Positions 5,330-7,578 of a stretch of 7,578 nt of DNA are shown piece by piece. Position 1 is the first letter of the stretch; every line of letters starts with the position of its first letter. The translations under genes were made by a program, and so were the position numbers. The notes beneath the pieces were generated by a model. It was not told the DNA's origin, did not search any database, and saw only the letters and a program-made list of their open reading frames with translations. This DNA comes from an uncultured Prevotellaceae bacterium (GTDB taxonomy: Bacteria > Bacteroidota > Bacteroidia > Bacteroidales > Bacteroidaceae), in NCBI GenBank assembly GCA_946415695.1, contig CAMKTM010000114.1, positions 1-7,578 on the forward strand, written 5' to 3'.

Positions 5330-6604
5330 TTATTGAGTATTAAGTTTATTGAGATTATGTTTCTTGTTCTTGTTTATCGCAATGCTTACGGCATCGATGA
5401 GCAGGAAAAGGATGAGAGGCAGGATGTACCAACTCATAATGCCCATGATGATGTCGCTCAATTTGTTGACCTTTTGTTCGGGCGAAGACTTCAGCTCCTC
5501 TCGTCTTGGCAAGGCTGTCGACGGCCATTTGCCAACCACTTTGCCGTCCCGCAGGAGCATAAGTCCCGGATTGGAACGGATCATTGTCTTGAGCACCACG
5601 GCATCTGCTGTGCAGAAGGAATACTCGGCGCCCGTCATTTCTTTCCAGTTCTCGATGGCTGCTTCGCCGCTTGATGTGAGGCAATAGAAGTCGTAGCCTT
5701 CTTCCTTGCTGAAGTCATAGAGGGTCAGCAGTCGCCCCATCTCGCTGTCGTCGGCCTTCTCCAGATAGGGAGCCACGAGCAGGAAGGTATAGCCTTCGTT
5801 GCCAAGAATGCGTTCGGTAATGTCCTCGCCAGACGTGGCATCCTGTATCAATAGGTCCCCCACTCCACTTCGTTTTGCGGCCTCAATTTCTGTCGTACGT
5901 GTGTCAACGAGGGTCCATGTGCTGTCGGGATATTCTTCAAGGGCGAACTCTTTCTGCACGCCGTCCTTCTCCATGATAAAGGTTGTGACAAACTGCCCGA
6001 AGTTCCGCTGGTCGTCGTACCAAGCCTGACGGATGTCGGCTCCGACGTGGTAGGGACGGAAGTCGATGATGGGCAGCCGCCAAAGGTTGTACCCTACGAA
6101 AATGCTTGCAAAGACAAACGAATAGAGCGCCACCATCCATTCGTTTTTCTTCGTCACGAAGTGGGGCATCAGTTTGTAGTAGCGTAAAGCAATGATGGAA
6201 AAGACGAGCAGAACCACGTTCTTGGCGAACGTCTGCCAGTTGGTGAGCACGAGGGCGTCGCCGAAGCAGCCGCAGTCGGTCACTGGATTCTTGATGACGA
6301 GGTAAAGCGTCAGCGGTGTCATAACGAGCATGAAGCATATCGACACGGTTGTTGCCAAACGCCTCCGGATGCCGAAGAACAGGTATATGCCCATCAGGAA
6401 CTCAATGATACCCAAAGCGCAAGCCATAGCCAAAGGCACACCTTCCGGCAGGAAACGACCAAACCCGAAAGCGGCACCGTAGTCCTCTATTTTGTATTGA
6501 GTGCCGCAAGGGTCGATGAGCTTCACCGTGCCAGAGAACAGGTACGTCAGAGCAAGCACGAAACGTACCACTGCCATGGCTATGTACTTAATGCCCTGTT
6601 TCAC
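5330..6604 (-). CDS. DoxX/MauE-like membrane protein with periplasmic thioredoxin-like tail (BT_3928-type family)
   Basis: This 424-residue inner-membrane protein has hydrophobic segments at about 8-28, 56-80, 84-103, 126-145 and 155-172, plus a C-terminal one at 387-410. The first four segments resemble the DoxX/MauE module: RFVLALTYLFSGTVKLIDP (14-32), GIIEFLMGIYLFFG (65-78) and the cysteine motif DCGCFGD (110-116), which in MauE-like proteins is thought to take part in thiol redox chemistry. Residues about 180-385 lie between the last two segments, probably in the periplasm, and contain a thioredoxin-like stretch (YDFYCLTSS 304-312, then SNPGLMLLRDGKVVGKW 344-360 with the cis-Pro-like NPG) but no CxxC active site. 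The start is GTG at 6604, which overlaps the DUF1599 stop (GTGA); the first in-frame ATG would only remove nine residues. Bacteroides homologues are, as I recall, named the BT_3928 family. A role in envelope disulfide or quinone redox is inference. Confidence 0.8.
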   Translation of the reverse strand: MKQGIKYIAMAVVRFVLALTYLFSGTVKLIDPCGTQYKIEDYGAAFGFGRFLPEGVPLAMACALGIIEFLMGIYLFFGIRRRLATTVSICFMLVMTPLTLYLVIKNPVTDCGCFGDALVLTNWQTFAKNVVLLVFSIIALRYYKLMPHFVTKKNEWMVALYSFVFASIFVGYNLWRLPIIDFRPYHVGADIRQAWYDDQRNFGQFVTTFIMEKDGVQKEFALEEYPDSTWTLVDTRTTEIEAAKRSGVGDLLIQDATSGEDITERILGNEGYTFLLVAPYLEKADDSEMGRLLTLYDFSKEEGYDFYCLTSSGEAAIENWKEMTGAEYSFCTADAVVLKTMIRSNPGLMLLRDGKVVGKWPSTALPRREELKSSPEQKVNKLSDIIMGIMSWYILPLILFLLIDAVSIAINKNKKHNLNKLNTQ

Positions 6605-7161
6605 GCTTCGTCTTTCTTTTCGTTTAACTTTATCAAGCCGAAGACGGCATAGTTCAACATGTCCAAGTAGTTTGCATCGATTCCCTCCGAAACCAGAGTG
6701 TCGCCGCCGAGCGACTCTATTTGCTTCGTGCGGAACACCTTCATCAGGATGAGGTCAGTGTAGCTGCTGATGCGCATAGAGCGCCAAGCCTCGTCGTAGT
6801 CATGGTTCTTGCGAAGCATCAGGTGTAGTGCCTCGTCGGCATGTCTGTCGTAAGCTTCCAGGGCTTCGTCCTCCGTCATGTCGTCGGGCTTTTCGCTGTA
6901 GCCACGTTCCAATTGTATGAGTCCGATAATGGCGTAGTTCACGATGCCGATGAACTCGGGTCGGATGCCTTCATCCACCAACGAAACGCCCTTCGTCTCG
7001 ATGCTGCGGATGCGATTGGCTTTGATGTATATCTGGTCGGTGAGGGAGGACGGACGCAGGATGCGCCATGCAGCGCCATAATCGTGCAACTTACCTGCGA
7101 AGAGCGAACGGCATTCTGCCATCACCTTCTCAAACTGCTGACGAGTCTTGTCATTTACCAT
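6601..7161 (-). CDS. DUF1599 protein with two tandem homologous halves
   Basis: The 186-residue, mostly alpha-helical cytoplasmic protein has no signal peptide or membrane segment. It consists of two related copies, about residues 24-84 and 118-179. Copy 1 has KLHDYGAAWR, SLTDQIYIKANR, VDEGI and IVNYAIIGLIQL; copy 2 has KNHDYDEAWR, SYTDLILMKVFR, VSEGI and MLNYAVFGLIKL. The HDY-x2-AWR and NYA-x-x-GLI motifs kept in both halves are likely functional, perhaps a metal or nucleotide site, but the function is not known to me. The ATG at 7161 is preceded directly by an in-frame TAA, so no longer form is possible. The stop overlaps the GTG of the next gene by four bases, implying translational coupling. 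It is the first gene of the minus-strand series, with a promoter-like box about 140 bp upstream. Confidence 0.85.
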   Translation of the reverse strand: MVNDKTRQQFEKVMAECRSLFAGKLHDYGAAWRILRPSSLTDQIYIKANRIRSIETKGVSLVDEGIRPEFIGIVNYAIIGLIQLERGYSEKPDDMTEDEALEAYDRHADEALHLMLRKNHDYDEAWRSMRISSYTDLILMKVFRTKQIESLGGDTLVSEGIDANYLDMLNYAVFGLIKLNEKKDEA

Positions 7162-7180
7162 TTAATCATTAACCATTTCA

Positions 7181-7276
7181 TTCCCCATAAAGGGTGTTAG
7201 GGGGCTTACCATTTACCATTTGTTCCCCCCTAAAGGGTGTTATGAGGCCCTCATTCCCATAAAGGGGAGTTGGGGA
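7181..7276. repeat. Three degenerate copies of a C-run / TAAAGGG / GTTAGGGG motif
   Basis: The copies lie at about 7181-7204, 7223-7247 and 7254-7276. They share the pattern TTCCC(C)-x-TAAAGGG-(T/G)GTTA/T-GGGG; for example CCCCATAAAGGGTGTTAG in copy 1 and CCCCCTAAAGGGTGTTAT in copy 2. ACCATTTACCATTT lies between copies 1 and 2, and a near copy of it straddles the DUF1599 start. All three copies would be inside the 5' leader if transcription starts at the nearby -7 box. Confidence 0.7.
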
Positions 7277-7301
7277 CACTTGTCTCTTTGTTTTACGGGC
7301 G

Positions 7302-7309
7302 CAAAGATA
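7302..7309 (-). promoter_or_regulatory. Bacteroidetes-type -7 promoter box
   Basis: On the minus strand the sequence is TATCTTTG, a perfect match to the Bacteroidetes primary-sigma -7 consensus TAnnTTTG, preceded by an AT-rich stretch. No good -33 TTTG lies at the usual 19-21 nt upstream; the nearest TTTG is about 30 nt away. It would give a leader of about 135-140 nt for the DUF1599 gene and could drive the whole downstream gene series. Confidence 0.55.
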
Positions 7310-7463
7310 CTAATTTATTTTTAATTATGTGTGGTGTCGCAAAGAAAAAAGTAACAAAACGCCACATTTGTCGTTTCAATATGAAATATAATTCGGCCAA
7401 TAACCTATTTTGCTGGCTGATTTATGTTTCGGGTGTTCTGTAAGCAGTCACAGGGTACTGAAA

Positions 7464-7503
7464 ATAATGCTTAACCATTATCCGCATAATGCTTAACCAT
7501 TAT
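7464..7503. repeat. Tandem repeat, two near-palindromic units at 22-bp period
   Basis: ATAATGCTTAACCATTAT occurs at 7464-7481 and 7486-7503, exactly 22 bp apart, with linker CCGC between. Each 18-mer is a near-perfect palindrome (ATAATG-C-TTAA-C-CATTAT) broken only at two symmetrical positions. The core ATAATGCTTAACC is the reverse complement of that in the 653-696 repeat, which has the same period. Confidence 0.85.
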
Positions 7504-7578
7504 TTGCATGAATGTGTAAAAGCTTATATTGGTGTCCGGGGAATTTATTTCATTATCTCCAGTTCCATCGATTTCATC

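Larger units (their letters stand above)
7162..7578. other. 417-bp non-coding region upstream of the DUF1599 gene
   Basis: I see no convincing gene here. It holds three copies of a C-run/TAAAGGG/G-run motif nearest the gene, a Bacteroidetes-type -7 box, an AT-rich stretch and a 22-bp-period tandem repeat. At the right edge a minus-strand frame MKSMELEIMK ends in TAA at 7547-7545 and could be the tail of the preceding gene, but another frame is also open until a TAA inside the repeat, so it cannot be decided from this window. Confidence 0.6.

Noticed and set aside
4709..5674. 321-residue open frame on the plus strand
   Set aside because: It is antisense to tpiA and the 3' end of the membrane-protein gene, which have complete conserved motifs.
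7331..7365. Inverted repeat GTGGTGT / ACGCCAC with a 21-base loop upstream of the -7 box
   Set aside because: A seven-pair stem with one wobble and a large loop is close to chance expectation, and no U-run follows in either direction.
7545..7578. Possible tail of a minus-strand gene at the right edge (ending LEIMK and TAA)
   Set aside because: Only eleven codons are visible and a second frame is open through the same bases, so the reading frame cannot be chosen.

Overview
The window looks like a chromosomal segment of a Bacteroidales bacterium, most likely Prevotellaceae or Bacteroidaceae. The reasons are the gene order (DUF1599, DoxX/MauE-type membrane protein, tpiA, SPOR protein, folE, then indolepyruvate oxidoreductase and phenylacetate-CoA ligase), the lack of Shine-Dalgarno-like leaders, and one good Bacteroidetes -7 box (TATCTTTG). 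The species cannot be fixed from the sequence alone. All nine recognisable genes lie on the minus strand, so transcription runs from the right end to the left end.

Right to left: a 417-bp non-coding region (7162-7578) holds a 22-bp-period tandem repeat, a promoter-like -7 box and three copies of a C-run/TAAAGGG/G-run motif. It is followed by a DUF1599 gene with an internal duplication (7161-6601). A six-segment membrane protein with a CGCFG motif and a periplasmic thioredoxin-like tail (6604-5330) overlaps the DUF1599 gene by GTGA. Next are tpiA (5314-4556), a long hairpin, a secreted SPOR-domain protein (4461-3937) and folE (3934-3350), the last two separated by only 2 nt. This half is a housekeeping cluster of central carbon metabolism, folate/pterin synthesis and cell envelope functions.

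The left half is an aromatic 2-oxoacid module: iorA (3300-1717), iorB (1282-692) and the start of a phenylacetate-CoA ligase gene (532 to the left edge). IorAB interconverts arylpyruvates and arylacetyl-CoA with ferredoxin as electron carrier, and the ligase interconverts arylacetate and arylacetyl-CoA. Together they can make arylacetates from aromatic amino acids, or assimilate arylacetates in reverse.

The most unusual structure is between iorA and iorB. An AT-rich gene of the four-helix-bundle family (23S rRNA intervening-sequence protein family) sits between imperfect inverted repeats of about 37 bp (1288-1324 and 1692-1729). The repeats fill almost all of both intergenic spaces, and one runs through the last codons of iorA. 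It looks like a small mobile cassette inserted into a protein-coding operon. A second notable signal is a pair of 22-bp-period tandem repeats with the shared core ATAATGCTTAACC, at 653-696 and 7464-7503, in opposite orientation near the two ends of the window.
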